Part shown: positions 15,279 to 23,885 of the stretch, in pieces
How the letters are laid out: each line of letters opens with the position of its first letter
How positions within the stretch are numbered: the first letter of the stretch is position 1
Source: Bifidobacterium breve
Lineage (GTDB): Bacteria > Actinomycetota > Acidimicrobiia > Acidimicrobiales > Acidimicrobilacustridaceae
Assembly (NCBI GenBank): GCA_945878645.1
Contig: CAMCTW010000008.1
Location: 1 to 34,299, forward strand
Reading direction: 5' to 3'
Length of the DNA stretch: 34,299 bases
Translations under genes and position numbers: made by a program
The notes under the pieces: generated by a model
The model's database searches: none
What the model saw: the letters and a program-made list of their open reading frames with translations, nothing else
Told to the model about the DNA's origin: nothing

Positions 15279-16562
15279 GTGTCAGAGCCGACGTCGCCCC
15301 GCATTGAGCCATTCAAGGCCCCAACCGGGACCCGTGACGTCCTGCCGCCCGAATCCGAGCGCTGGCAAGCCCTGATTTCAACATTCTCTGCCCACGTTGC
15401 TCGGGCCGGATACGGGCTCGTACAGAGTCCGATGTTCGAAGAGATTGGCGTGTTCTCTCGTGTGGGCGAAGGCACTGACCTGGTCCGTAAAGAGATGTAC
15501 GACTTTCGCGACAAGGGCGAACGCCACATTGCGCTGCGCCCTGAGGGCACTGCATCAATTGCTCGCGCCTGGATCCAACATGCTCAGGGCGAATCAAAGC
15601 CGTGGAAGGTCTGGTACGCGGCGCCATCATTTCGCTACGAGCGTCCGCAGGCCGGACGTTTTCGTCAACATCACCAGCTTGGCGCTGAAGCAATCGGCTC
15701 TGATGATCCCGATCTCGATGTTGAAGTTATTGCCATGCTTCACGACTTCTATGCCTCGCTTGGGCTGAAGCAGGTCACGCTACTTATTAACTCAATGGGA
15801 ACAGCCGACGATCGCCGTCTCTACATCGAAGACGTGCGTGCGTGGCTGAATGAGCGCCTCGACACGCTTGACCCGAAGGACGCTGAGAAAGTCGTCGACC
15901 ACCCGATGCGGGTGCTCGATTCGAAGCGACCTGTCACAATTGCGGCAATAGCCGACGCTCCACGTATCACCGATCAACTGTCGCCCGAAGCCGCTGAACG
16001 GTTCGAACGAGTGAAGTCAGGTCTGACTGCTCTCGGCATCGAATTCACCGTTGAACCTCGTTTGGTACGCGGTCTCGATTACTACACGCACACCACATTT
16101 GAGTTTGTCGGCGAAGCGCTCGATGCCGCTCAGTCCACCATTGGTGGCGGCGGACGCTACGACGGACTCATCGAGGCATTGGGCGGACCATCCACGCCCG
16201 GCATTGGTTTCGGATCCGGCATCGAACGCGTCCTGCTCACCTGCGATGCCGAGGGCGTCTTCCCCGTTCCGACCAGTACTACCGATGTGTTTGTTGTCGA
16301 CACGACGGGTGGAACCTCTGCTCGCGACTTCACGATCGAACTTCGTCGCTCGGGCATTAGCGCCGAGCGAGCATTCGATGGTCGTTCCATGAAATCTCAA
16401 ATGAAATCTGCTGATAAGTCCGGTGCTGCGTTCGTCTGCATCATTGGTGAGGACGAAGCAGCGGCCGGCACCGTAACGATCCGTGATCTGCGCGGCGATA
16501 CCGGACAAGAAGCTGTCGCTCGCTCGGCCGCTGCCGCTGTTCTCGCTGCTCGACTCTCCTGA
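15279..16562 (+). CDS. hisS: Histidyl-tRNA synthetase
   Basis: Class II synthetase that charges tRNA-His. 427 aa. Seen: PTGTRDVLPPESERW at the N-terminus, YGLVQSPMFEEIGVFSRVGEGTDLVRKEMYDF, LRPEGTASIARAW (motif 2 entry), WYAAPSFRYERPQAGRFRQHHQLGAEAIG (motif 2 loop), the histidine-binding LVRGLDYYTHTTFEF (HisA) and GGGRYDGLIEALGG (HisB), motif 3 GIGFGSGIERVLL, and a C-terminal anticodon domain. GTG start after the TAGGCT box, so probably leaderless. aspS follows after 16 nt. Confidence 0.96.
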   Translation: MSEPTSPRIEPFKAPTGTRDVLPPESERWQALISTFSAHVARAGYGLVQSPMFEEIGVFSRVGEGTDLVRKEMYDFRDKGERHIALRPEGTASIARAWIQHAQGESKPWKVWYAAPSFRYERPQAGRFRQHHQLGAEAIGSDDPDLDVEVIAMLHDFYASLGLKQVTLLINSMGTADDRRLYIEDVRAWLNERLDTLDPKDAEKVVDHPMRVLDSKRPVTIAAIADAPRITDQLSPEAAERFERVKSGLTALGIEFTVEPRLVRGLDYYTHTTFEFVGEALDAAQSTIGGGGRYDGLIEALGGPSTPGIGFGSGIERVLLTCDAEGVFPVPTSTTDVFVVDTTGGTSARDFTIELRRSGISAERAFDGRSMKSQMKSADKSGAAFVCIIGEDEAAAGTVTIRDLRGDTGQEAVARSAAAAVLAARLS

Positions 16563-16578
16563 ACCCGAAGGACCTTCT

Positions 16579-18333
16579 GTGACCGATCCCGTTTCCATGC
16601 GCACTGACCATTGCGGGACGCTGCGAGCCTCCGACATTGGTCGTGAGGTTGCGATGTGTGGGTGGGTCGCCCGCCGCCGTGAGCACGGCGAGCATCTGGC
16701 CTTTATCGATCTTCGTGATCACACCGGACTCGTGCAATGCGTGGTTGATGGCGCCGCCGATCTTCGTTCTGAATACGTGGTTCGTATTACTGGCACAGTT
16801 CGCCAGCGCCCCGATGGCACGACCAACGCGAACATGCCTACTGGCGAGATCGAAATTGGCGATTGCAGCGTCGAAATTCTGAATGTCTCTGAGCCGCCGC
16901 CGTTCCAGCTCAACGATCGTGTTGAGGTCGACGAAATGGTTCGCCTTGCACACCGGTATGTCGATCTGCGCACCGAGCGCATGCAGCGCAATCTTCGTAT
17001 CCGCGCCAAGGTCAATGCCTCGCTGCGACGAGCAATGGACAATCAGGGTTTCGTCGAAATCGAAACTCCGATGCTGATTGCGTCCACGCCTGAAGGAGCA
17101 CGAGATTTCGTCGTACCGAGCCGCCTGTCCCCGGGTTCGTTCTATGCGCTGCCGCAGAGCCCACAGTTGTTCAAGCAGCTGTGCATGGTTGGCGGTATCG
17201 ATCGTTATTACCAAATCGCTCGCTGTCTTCGCGACGAAGACCTTCGTGCCGATCGTCAGTTCGAGTTCATGCAGCTCGACGCCGAAGCCAGTTTCGTTTC
17301 GCAAGAAGAAGTTCTCGCGTTCATTTCCGTCGCCGTTTCCGCTGCGGTCGAAGAAGCCACTGGTCAGAAGATGGGCGATGTTCCCCGCATGACCTGGCAA
17401 GAGGCGCAGGAACGTTTTGGTTCCGATAAGCCCGATATCCGCTTCGGTATGGAACTCATCGAACTCACACCGAACTTTGCCGCTACCGAGTTCAACGCAT
17501 TCAAGGCCGATTGTGTGAAAGGCATTGTCGTCGACGGGGGAGCCGAATTCACTCGCTCCAAACTTGACGAACTCACCGACAAAGCCAAGCGCTGGGGTGC
17601 CAAGGGCCTTGTCTGGATGCGTGTGAAGGATGGCGGCGAACTCGATTCGCCGGTTGCCAAGTTTCTTTCCGCCGAGGAACTTGCCGGGCTGGTTGCAACC
17701 TCCGGAGCAAAGACTGGCGATCTCCTTCTTCTCGTCGCTGCCGACCGCCCCAAGGTTTGCCATGTACTCGGCCTTCTTCGTCTTGAACTTGGTCGCCCGC
17801 CCGTTACCGAAGGTGGCTTGCAGTTCCTTTGGGTTGTCGACTTCCCACTGTTCGAATCTCTCGACGATGCCGGCAACCCCGTTCCTGCGCATCACCCATT
17901 CACCATGCCGCATGCCGAAGACGTCGCGTTGCTCGACACTGGCGACCCGCAAGATCTGTTGAAGGTTCGCTCGCAGGCCTATGACCTTGTGCTCAATGGC
18001 TGGGAACTTGGTTCGGGCAGTGTGCGAATTCATCGCAGCGACATCCAAAGCCGCATGTTCGAGCTCCTCGGTATTGGTGCTGAGGAGCAGCAGAGCAAAT
18101 TCGGCTTCTTGCTTGATGCCTTCCGATTCGGCGCACCGCCTCATGCTGGTTTTGCGTTCGGTATCGATCGCCTTGTTGCCCTTCTTGCCGGTGAAGAGAA
18201 CATTCGTGAAGTCATCGCGTTCCCGAAGACACAGTCAGGAACCGATCCGCTTACGCACGCTCCTACGCCCATCGATACCGCTCAGCTCGACGAACTCGGA
18301 TTACGTCTTCTTCCCACGAAGAAGAACGACTGA
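16579..18333 (+). CDS. aspS: Aspartyl-tRNA synthetase, probably non-discriminating
   Basis: Class II synthetase that attaches aspartate to tRNA-Asp and, in the non-discriminating form, also to tRNA-Asn. The GTG at 16579 has AAGGA 6 nt upstream and gives 584 aa; the frame is open to an ATG at 16483 inside hisS, which I reject. Seen: N-terminal anticodon-binding OB fold (MCGWVARRREHG ... IDLRDHTGLVQCVV), class II motif 1/2 region (HRYVDLRTERMQRNLRIRAK, FVEIETPMLIASTPEGARDF, LPQSPQLFKQLCMVGG, RCLRDEDLRADRQFEFMQLD), the bacterial GAD insertion, and motif 3 GFAFGIDRLVALL. His36 in RRREHG and Gly80 in RPDGTTN match the residues tied to relaxed tRNA specificity in Pseudomonas aeruginosa AspRS. Confidence 0.95.
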   Translation: MTDPVSMRTDHCGTLRASDIGREVAMCGWVARRREHGEHLAFIDLRDHTGLVQCVVDGAADLRSEYVVRITGTVRQRPDGTTNANMPTGEIEIGDCSVEILNVSEPPPFQLNDRVEVDEMVRLAHRYVDLRTERMQRNLRIRAKVNASLRRAMDNQGFVEIETPMLIASTPEGARDFVVPSRLSPGSFYALPQSPQLFKQLCMVGGIDRYYQIARCLRDEDLRADRQFEFMQLDAEASFVSQEEVLAFISVAVSAAVEEATGQKMGDVPRMTWQEAQERFGSDKPDIRFGMELIELTPNFAATEFNAFKADCVKGIVVDGGAEFTRSKLDELTDKAKRWGAKGLVWMRVKDGGELDSPVAKFLSAEELAGLVATSGAKTGDLLLLVAADRPKVCHVLGLLRLELGRPPVTEGGLQFLWVVDFPLFESLDDAGNPVPAHHPFTMPHAEDVALLDTGDPQDLLKVRSQAYDLVLNGWELGSGSVRIHRSDIQSRMFELLGIGAEEQQSKFGFLLDAFRFGAPPHAGFAFGIDRLVALLAGEENIREVIAFPKTQSGTDPLTHAPTPIDTAQLDELGLRLLPTKKND

Positions 18334-18362
18334 CCCTCCGGAGCTCCGACACAGGCGACCGG

Positions 18363-18368
18363 TAGCCT
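18363..18368 (+). promoter_or_regulatory. -10 hexamer TAGCCT before rarA
   Basis: TAGCCT followed by exactly 6 nt and the rarA ATG, so the expected transcript start coincides with the A of the start codon. No ribosome site and no clear -35. Confidence 0.5.
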
Positions 18369-18374
18369 CGGACT

Positions 18375-19724
18375 ATGACCGAGGATCTGTTCGCTGCAGC
18401 CGCCGAAGATCGGCTGGCGCGTCAGGCCCCGCTTGCTGCTCGGCTTCGCCCTAAAAATCTTGACGAGGTTGTTGGTCAAGAACATCTTCTCGGCCCCGGC
18501 AAACCGTTGCGGGCGCTCATCGAAGCCGACCGTCTTTCTTCGGTCATTCTTTGGGGTCCTCCAGGCACGGGCAAAACCACCATTTCGCAACTCATCGCCC
18601 GCACCACATCGAAGGCCTTCGAGCAACTATCTGCAGTAAGCGCTTCGGTGAAAGACGTGCGTGAAATCGCCGCTGGTGCGCAAGAGCGTCTTGCGATGCG
18701 TGGTCAAGGAACGATTCTGTTCCTCGACGAGGTCCACCGATTCAATAAGTCACAGCAAGACGCGTTGTTGCCATCGGTCGAAAGCGGCCTGCTCGTTCTT
18801 ATCGGCGCAACTACCGAGAACCCGTTCTTTGAAGTGAACCCGCCGTTGCTGAGTCGTTCGACGTTATTCCGGCTCGACCTCCTTTCGGCTGAAGCGTGTG
18901 GGCAACTCGTCGATCGAGGGTTGGCGGCCGAGGGCGCCACTATCGACGACGATGCGCGTCAGTTGCTGGTTGACCGCTCCAATGGCGATGGCCGACATGT
19001 ACTCACCAGTCTCGAAGTTGCGGTTGCGCTTGCCCACGAGCACCCCGATGCTGCCCGCGACAATTCCGGTGCAATCGTCGACGAGTTACTCCGGGTCACT
19101 GCGGCCGATGTGGAAGCGGCGCTCGGGACGAAAGCTCTGCGGTACGGGCGAGACGATCACTACGACGTCATCTCGGCGTTCATAAAGTCCATCCGGGGCT
19201 CCGACCCCGACGCCGGGCTCTATTGGCTGGCCCGAATGCTCGAAGCGGGGGAAGACGCTCGCTTCATTGCTCGCCGTCTCGTGATCCTGGCCAGCGAGGA
19301 CATCGGTATGGCCGATTCGAACTCGCTCGTGGTGGCCGATGCAGCTGCTCGGGCAGTGGAATTCGTCGGTCTGCCCGAAGCGCAGCTCAATCTGGCCCAC
19401 GCGGTGGTGCATCTCGCCACCGCCCCTAAGTCAAATCGGGTCACCGTCGCCCTGGGCCGGGCGCAATCGGATGTGCGCGATCAGGCCGGGGGAGAGGTGC
19501 CAATCCACCTCCGGGACGGTCACTACAAGGGGGCCAAAAGCCTCGGTCACGGACAGGGCTACGAGTACCCTCATGAGAAGCCCGAGGGCTGGGTCGACCA
19601 GCAGTACCGGCCGGCCGAACTCGAGGGTCGGGTCTATTACGAGCCATCCCCCCATGGCGCCGAAGCCGAGGTCCGAGACCGCATGGACGAAGACAACCAG
19701 CACCCCCAGGAGCCTCTGTCATGA
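18375..19724 (+). CDS. rarA: Replication-associated recombination protein RarA (MgsA, AAA+ ATPase)
   Basis: AAA+ ATPase of the RarA/Mgs1/WRNIP1 family, acting at stalled replication forks. 449 aa. Seen: [27 protein letters not shown], Walker A GPPGTGKT (61-68), Walker [19 protein letters not shown] with DEVHR at 118-122, sensor 1 [20 protein letters not shown], sensor 2 region [15 protein letters not shown], and the family C-terminal part: [43 protein letters not shown], and [23 protein letters not shown]. It overlaps the next gene by 4 nt (ATGA). Confidence 0.95.
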   Translation: MTEDLFAAAAEDRLARQAPLAARLRPKNLDEVVGQEHLLGPGKPLRALIEADRLSSVILWGPPGTGKTTISQLIARTTSKAFEQLSAVSASVKDVREIAAGAQERLAMRGQGTILFLDEVHRFNKSQQDALLPSVESGLLVLIGATTENPFFEVNPPLLSRSTLFRLDLLSAEACGQLVDRGLAAEGATIDDDARQLLVDRSNGDGRHVLTSLEVAVALAHEHPDAARDNSGAIVDELLRVTAADVEAALGTKALRYGRDDHYDVISAFIKSIRGSDPDAGLYWLARMLEAGEDARFIARRLVILASEDIGMADSNSLVVADAAARAVEFVGLPEAQLNLAHAVVHLATAPKSNRVTVALGRAQSDVRDQAGGEVPIHLRDGHYKGAKSLGHGQGYEYPHEKPEGWVDQQYRPAELEGRVYYEPSPHGAEAEVRDRMDEDNQHPQEPLS

Positions 19725-20179
19725 GCACCGTTTCTGTCGTGCTGATTGTGGTTGCAATCGTCGGTCTTGTCGTCGTCGCCATGGCGGTGCAGTCGCTTAT
19801 CACTACCCTTCGTTCGCTTCGGGTGACCGTGGAAGATCTGCGTGCTGAAACGTTGTCGGCAGTCGCGGAACTTCGCGCCACCGTTGCTCTTGCGAATGGT
19901 GAGATCGAACGCGTCGACTCATTGCTCGACACTGCCGAAACTGTGGGCGCCCGCGTCGAGGCAACGTCACGTCTCGCATGGTTGGTAATGCGCAATCCTC
20001 TTGTGAAGTTGGCATCGGTTTCCGTTGCTACTGATCGAAATGCTCGTCGCCTGGCGCGCAACGAAGCGCAACTCGCTGCTGTCGAGCCGTTGGCGCTCAA
20101 CGACGGAACACGTGGCACATCGCGCCGCTCACGTAACGCGCGCAACGTCACATCACGACGCGACCGACGGGCCAGCTGA
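19721..20179 (+). CDS. DUF948-like membrane-anchored coiled-coil protein
   Basis: 152 aa, function unknown. It has one N-terminal transmembrane helix (about residues 5-27, VSVVLIVVAIVGLVVVAMAVQSL), then a long helical stretch rich in Thr, Leu, Ala and Glu with VEDLRAETLSAVAELRATVALANGEIERVDSLLDTAETV, which looks like a coiled coil, and a basic, Arg/Ser-rich tail (TRGTSRRSRNARNVTSRRD). Size, layout and place just before alaS match the DUF948 proteins found between rarA and alaS in other actinobacteria. It overlaps rarA by 4 nt and the next gene by 1 nt, so the three are probably co-translated. Confidence 0.75.
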   Translation: MSTVSVVLIVVAIVGLVVVAMAVQSLITTLRSLRVTVEDLRAETLSAVAELRATVALANGEIERVDSLLDTAETVGARVEATSRLAWLVMRNPLVKLASVSVATDRNARRLARNEAQLAAVEPLALNDGTRGTSRRSRNARNVTSRRDRRAS

Positions 20180-20463
20180 TGTTCAAACGCGTCACCTGGT
20201 TCACTGTCGGAACGGCAGTTGGGGTCACCGGAACCGTGGTCGGATACCTGCGGGCCCGTGACCTGGCCCGGCGTCATTTGCCTGAGAACGTGAGCGATGC
20301 CGCAGTTCGCGCCGCGGAATTGGCCGATTCTGGGGTGCGTGTGGCGGTTGACCGCGGGATTTCTTTGGTGGGCGAGTTGCGCACCAACGCTGAGGCCACA
20401 AAGCAGACCCGTAAGCAGGCCGAAGCATTGCTTCGTAAACAACTCGAGCGCGCCGGTCTCTGA
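20179..20463 (+). CDS. Small membrane-associated protein, DUF6167-like
   Basis: 94 aa, function unknown. It starts MFKRVTWFTVGTAVGVTGTVVGYLRARDLARRHLPENV: a short hydrophobic segment (about 7-23) followed by a charged, probably amphipathic helix with many Ala, Arg and Glu residues. Streptomyces and relatives carry a similar small protein (MFRR.FWFT.G...G.W...) in the same place between the DUF948 gene and alaS, and I assign it on that position and N-terminal pattern only. Coupled to the DUF948 gene by a 1-nt overlap (TGATG). Confidence 0.65.
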   Translation: MFKRVTWFTVGTAVGVTGTVVGYLRARDLARRHLPENVSDAAVRAAELADSGVRVAVDRGISLVGELRTNAEATKQTRKQAEALLRKQLERAGL

Positions 20464-20549
20464 ACAGGTCATACGCTCTCGTTGGCAGTCTGACGGCCGG
20501 GAATATTCAGCTGGAATAAGAGAAATAAACTCTGTTCGTTTTTATTGGC

Positions 20550-20555
20550 TAGCAT
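20550..20555 (+). promoter_or_regulatory. -10 hexamer TAGCAT before the 88-residue membrane protein gene
   Basis: TAGCAT, then 6 nt, then GTG at 20562: the leaderless geometry again. The 86 nt before it are locally AT-rich (GGAATATTC, AATAAA, TTTTTATT), unlike the rest of the window, as expected for a promoter region. No strong terminator for the preceding operon is seen. Confidence 0.48.
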
Positions 20556-20561
20556 TTGCGG

Positions 20562-20828
20562 GTGGCAATCGTCGTTCTTGTGGTTGTGGCGGGTCTCATC
20601 ATCGGCGTCGTGATCGAGCTGGTCCTCTCGAATCGGCAGCGCGCCCGAAAAGCAGGCCGGCCCATCGTCGACTCCGGAACGGTCAACCCATTACCGCCTG
20701 GTCCGGCGGAACCGAGATTCATTGTCGATGGTGAAGGCTTTCGAATCATCGGACCTGTTGAGTACGACGATCCCGGTGCAGCTCCGTGGGAGCGGGGCGA
20801 TCCATCTGCACCAGAGGAACGAGCCTGA
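20562..20828 (+). CDS. Unknown 88-residue single-pass membrane protein
   Basis: I do not recognise this protein. From the GTG at 20562 it starts MAIVVLVVVAGLIIGVVIELVL, one strong transmembrane helix reaching almost to the N-terminus, then a basic patch NRQRARKAGR that would stay in the cytoplasm, and a Pro/Asp/Glu/Gly-rich tail with the more ordered-looking RFIVDGEGFRIIGPVEYDD. An in-frame TTG at 20556 is also possible, but the -10 box would put the transcript start exactly on the GTG. Alone in its transcription unit, 40 nt before alaS; in mycobacteria nothing equivalent comes to mind at this place. Confidence 0.6.
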   Translation: MAIVVLVVVAGLIIGVVIELVLSNRQRARKAGRPIVDSGTVNPLPPGPAEPRFIVDGEGFRIIGPVEYDDPGAAPWERGDPSAPEERA

Positions 20829-20853
20829 ATCGGTCGATGCAGTGGTCAGTCAT

Positions 20854-20859
20854 TAGGCT
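20854..20859 (+). promoter_or_regulatory. -10 hexamer TAGGCT before alaS
   Basis: TAGGCT ends 9 nt before the alaS ATG with no ribosome-binding site between; the transcript would have a leader of about 0-3 nt. Identical to the hisS box. Confidence 0.42.
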
Positions 20860-20868
20860 GAGCCCATC

Positions 20869-23442
20869 ATGAACCCGATGACCGCGAACGAGTTGCGCCG
20901 AGCATTCACCTCGTTCTTCGAGGCCCGAGGCCACACGATTGTTCCCTCGGCGAGCCTTATCCCTCACGATCCTGATCTGCTCTTCACCGTTGCCGGCATG
21001 GTCCCGTTCAAGCCGTACTTCCTCGGCGAGCAACAGCCACCGTTCAATCGGGCAACGACGGTGCAAAAGTGCGTGCGCGCCGGCGGTAAGGATTCCGATC
21101 TTGAAGAAGTCGGCCGCGACGCCCGACACCTTTCGTTTTTCGAAATGCTCGGCAACTTCTCCTTCGGTGACTATTTCAAGCATGAGGCCATCCCGATGGC
21201 CTGGGACATGGTCACCAACCTGTTTGGGATCGATCCCGAACTTCTTTGGGTCACCTGCCATCTGACTGACCAGGAAGCTGCCGATATTTGGCGCGACGAG
21301 GTCGGCGTGCATCCCGACCGCATTCAATTCCTCGATGCCGACAACTGGTGGGGCCCTCCCGGCGGTCCTCCCGGACCGTGTGGTCCCTGCTCAGAGATTT
21401 ACGTCGATAAGGGTGCGGCCTATGGCCCCGATGGGGGGCCCGCTTCCGGTAGCGACGAACGGTTCCTTGAAATCTGGAATCTCGTGTTTATGCAGTTCGC
21501 TCGCGATACCGATGGTCACGACACCGAGTTGCCAAAGAAGAACATCGACACCGGCGCAGGTCTTGAACGAATCCTCGGTGTGCTCCAGGGTGTCGATTCT
21601 GTTTTTGAAACTGATGTTCTCGCCCCGCTCGTGGAAACTGCACAGCGTGTTACCAATACGCGCCTCGGTGCAGGGGAGCGTTCCGATATTTCGCTTCGAA
21701 TTCTTGCTGAGCACGCACGCACCATGAGTTTCCTCGTGAGCGACGGCGTGTTTCCCTCCAACGAAGGTCGCGGCTATGTGCTGCGCCGGATCATTCGTCG
21801 AGCGGTACGCGAGGCATACTTGCTTGACGTTGCCGATCTCGTCACGCCGACGCTCGTCGATACCACTGTTGAAGTTATGGGCGAGGCCTATCCCGATCTC
21901 GTGAAGCAGCAAGATTTCGTTCGCACAGTTGTGGCGCGAGAAGAAGAACGATTCCGGGCAACGCTCAAATCAGGCACGGCGCTGCTCGACACAGAACTCG
22001 ATCGTCTCGGTCCTGGCGCAACTATCGGCGGCTCTGTCGCATTCCTTCTGCACGATACGCATGGTTTCCCGCTCGAACTCACTCGCGAAATCGCGCTCGA
22101 ACGCGGCCACGATGTCGACGAGGACGGCTTCGCTTCCGAAATGGCCGAACAACGTCGGCGAGCAAAGGACGCTCGAAAAGGCGGCGGTGATGGCGGAGTT
22201 GAAGTCTTCGCTGCCATCTCGGCGGAACACGGGTCAACCTTGTTTCTTGGCGACGATTCCTATGCCGTCGATGCAACAGTCCTTGCTGTTACGGAAGATT
22301 CGATTGTTCTTAATCAGACGCCGTTCTACGCCGAATCAGGCGGTCAGGTTGGCGACATCGGCGTCATTACTTCTCCTACGGGTCGGGCCCGCATTGTCGA
22401 AACGGTCTACGGCGCTCCTGGGGTTGTTCGACATCGTTTCGAGGTTCTCGAAGGCGACATCGAAGTCGGTCAAAGCGTCAATGCAGTCATTGACGGCGAA
22501 CGCCGCGATGCGATCAAGCGCAATCACACCGCAACTCATCTTCTTCATTGGGCGTTGCGCGAAACCCTCGGCGACCATGTGAAGCAGCAGGGTTCGCTTG
22601 TGGGTCCCGATCGACTTCGTTTCGACTTCTCCCATTACGACGCTCTGAGCGAGGACGAAATCATTGCGATCGAAGATCTCGTCGCTGCCGACATCTTGGA
22701 AAACTCTCCTGCTCGGCATTATGAAACTACGAAAGACAAAGCCGAAGCGAGCGGTGCGATCGCGTTCTTTGGCGACAAATACGGCGATGTTGTGAAGGTG
22801 CTTGAGGCTGGTCCGCACTCAACGGAATTGTGCGGCGGTACTCACGTGGAGGCGCTTGGCGATATTGGTCCGGTGAAGATCATTAGCGAGGCTTCTATTG
22901 GTTCGAACATTCGCCGGATCGAAGCAGTTTCGGGTACTGGCCCCATTGAACGCCTGCGCGAAGACGAGCGTCGAATCAAAGCCGCTGCCGATGCCATGGG
23001 CGTTGCCACCGACGAACTCGTCGACGCAGTTGAGCGTCGCGTTGCTGAAGTGAAAGAACTTCGAACGCGCATTCGTGATCTTGAGCGTCAGGCGGCTGCC
23101 GGACGATCTGGTGAACTCGCCGATCTCGCTATCGATGGCATCGTTATCGAGCGTGTCGACGGGCTCGACCGTGACGGCGTTCGCGATCTTGCCGTTGCCA
23201 TTCGCGATCGTGCCGGCATTAAGGCTGTTGTGCTCGGGACTGCACCCGAAGGTGGCGGCGTCACGATCGTTGCTGCAGTTGCAGCCGATTCTGGTCTCAA
23301 TGCTTCAGAACTCATTGCCGATGCGGCGAAGAAAGTGAAGGGCGGCGGCGGTAAGAGCGCCGACCTCGCAGTTGCCGGCGGCAAAGATCCTGAAGCACTC
23401 GACGAAGCCCTCGATCTTGTTCGGGCGGCGGTCCGTTCCTAG
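20869..23442 (+). CDS. alaS: Alanyl-tRNA synthetase
   Basis: Class II synthetase that charges tRNA-Ala and clears Ser/Gly mischarging. 857 aa. Seen: MTANELRRAFTSFFEARGHTIVPSASLIPHDPDLLFTVAGM at the N-terminus, TTVQKCVRAGGKDSDLEEVG, RHLSFFEMLGNFSFGDYFK (motif 2), NWWGPPGGPPGPCGPCSEIY, DTGAGLERIL (motif 3), the tRNA-recognition helices, the editing domain with zinc ligands in NHTATHLLHW and CGGTHVEALGDIG, a coiled coil near 730-760 and the Gly-rich C-Ala domain (KGGGGKSADLAVAGG). A second Met three codons on (20878) is an alternative start. The stop overlaps the ruvX GTG by 1 nt. Confidence 0.97.
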   Translation: MNPMTANELRRAFTSFFEARGHTIVPSASLIPHDPDLLFTVAGMVPFKPYFLGEQQPPFNRATTVQKCVRAGGKDSDLEEVGRDARHLSFFEMLGNFSFGDYFKHEAIPMAWDMVTNLFGIDPELLWVTCHLTDQEAADIWRDEVGVHPDRIQFLDADNWWGPPGGPPGPCGPCSEIYVDKGAAYGPDGGPASGSDERFLEIWNLVFMQFARDTDGHDTELPKKNIDTGAGLERILGVLQGVDSVFETDVLAPLVETAQRVTNTRLGAGERSDISLRILAEHARTMSFLVSDGVFPSNEGRGYVLRRIIRRAVREAYLLDVADLVTPTLVDTTVEVMGEAYPDLVKQQDFVRTVVAREEERFRATLKSGTALLDTELDRLGPGATIGGSVAFLLHDTHGFPLELTREIALERGHDVDEDGFASEMAEQRRRAKDARKGGGDGGVEVFAAISAEHGSTLFLGDDSYAVDATVLAVTEDSIVLNQTPFYAESGGQVGDIGVITSPTGRARIVETVYGAPGVVRHRFEVLEGDIEVGQSVNAVIDGERRDAIKRNHTATHLLHWALRETLGDHVKQQGSLVGPDRLRFDFSHYDALSEDEIIAIEDLVAADILENSPARHYETTKDKAEASGAIAFFGDKYGDVVKVLEAGPHSTELCGGTHVEALGDIGPVKIISEASIGSNIRRIEAVSGTGPIERLREDERRIKAAADAMGVATDELVDAVERRVAEVKELRTRIRDLERQAAAGRSGELADLAIDGIVIERVDGLDRDGVRDLAVAIRDRAGIKAVVLGTAPEGGGVTIVAAVAADSGLNASELIADAAKKVKGGGGKSADLAVAGGKDPEALDEALDLVRAAVRS

Positions 23443-23864
23443 TGCGAGCACTCGGAATCGATCTTGGCGAGCGCCGAATCGGTGTGGCTCTGTCTTCAGG
23501 TTCGGTGGCCTCGCCAATAGAAACAGTTCAGCGCTCGGCGAACCACGCCATCGATCACCACAATCTGCTTGCTATCGCGGCGGAATGGGAGGTCGACACG
23601 CTTGTGGTCGGACTCCCGCTTTCCCTTGATGGGAGCGAAGGTCCAGCGGCAGTTTTGGTGCGTTCGGAGATCGCCGAACTGGTCGCGGCGACATCGATCC
23701 CGGTGGTTCCCTACGATGAGCGACTCACCACGGTGACGGCCACCCGCCTGCTGCAGGAGGGTGCGGTGCCAGGACGTTCCCAGCGCCAGATGGTCGACCA
23801 GGTCGCTGCTGCGGTGATGCTTCAAGCGTGGCTCGATGGCCTCGCCAACCAATCCGATTCCTGA
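23442..23864 (+). CDS. ruvX: YqgF/RuvX family pre-16S rRNA nuclease
   Basis: RNase H-fold nuclease thought to finish the 5' end of 16S rRNA; once proposed as an alternative Holliday junction resolvase. 140 aa. Family motifs: RALGIDLGERRIGVALSSG at the start (first catalytic Asp), VDTLVVGLPLSLDGSEGP, VPYDERLTTVTATRLL (catalytic Glu) and QMVDQVAAAVMLQAWLD (last Asp). The order alaS-ruvX-mltG-aroE is common in Gram-positive bacteria. GTG start on the last base of the alaS stop codon. Confidence 0.95.
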   Translation: MRALGIDLGERRIGVALSSGSVASPIETVQRSANHAIDHHNLLAIAAEWEVDTLVVGLPLSLDGSEGPAAVLVRSEIAELVAATSIPVVPYDERLTTVTATRLLQEGAVPGRSQRQMVDQVAAAVMLQAWLDGLANQSDS

Positions 23865-23885
23865 TCGAGAACCACAGAGCCACAC

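Noticed and set aside
16483-16578. N-terminal extension of aspS from ATG 16483
   Set aside because: It lies inside hisS in another frame; the GTG at 16579 has AAGGA at the right distance and fits the family length.
16441-18144. 567-codon open frame on the minus strand
   Set aside because: It is antisense to hisS/aspS, has no family features, and arises from the codon bias of the real genes.
19441-20472. 343-codon minus-strand open frame near rarA
   Set aside because: Antisense to rarA and the DUF948/DUF6167-like genes, low-complexity Arg/Thr-rich product.
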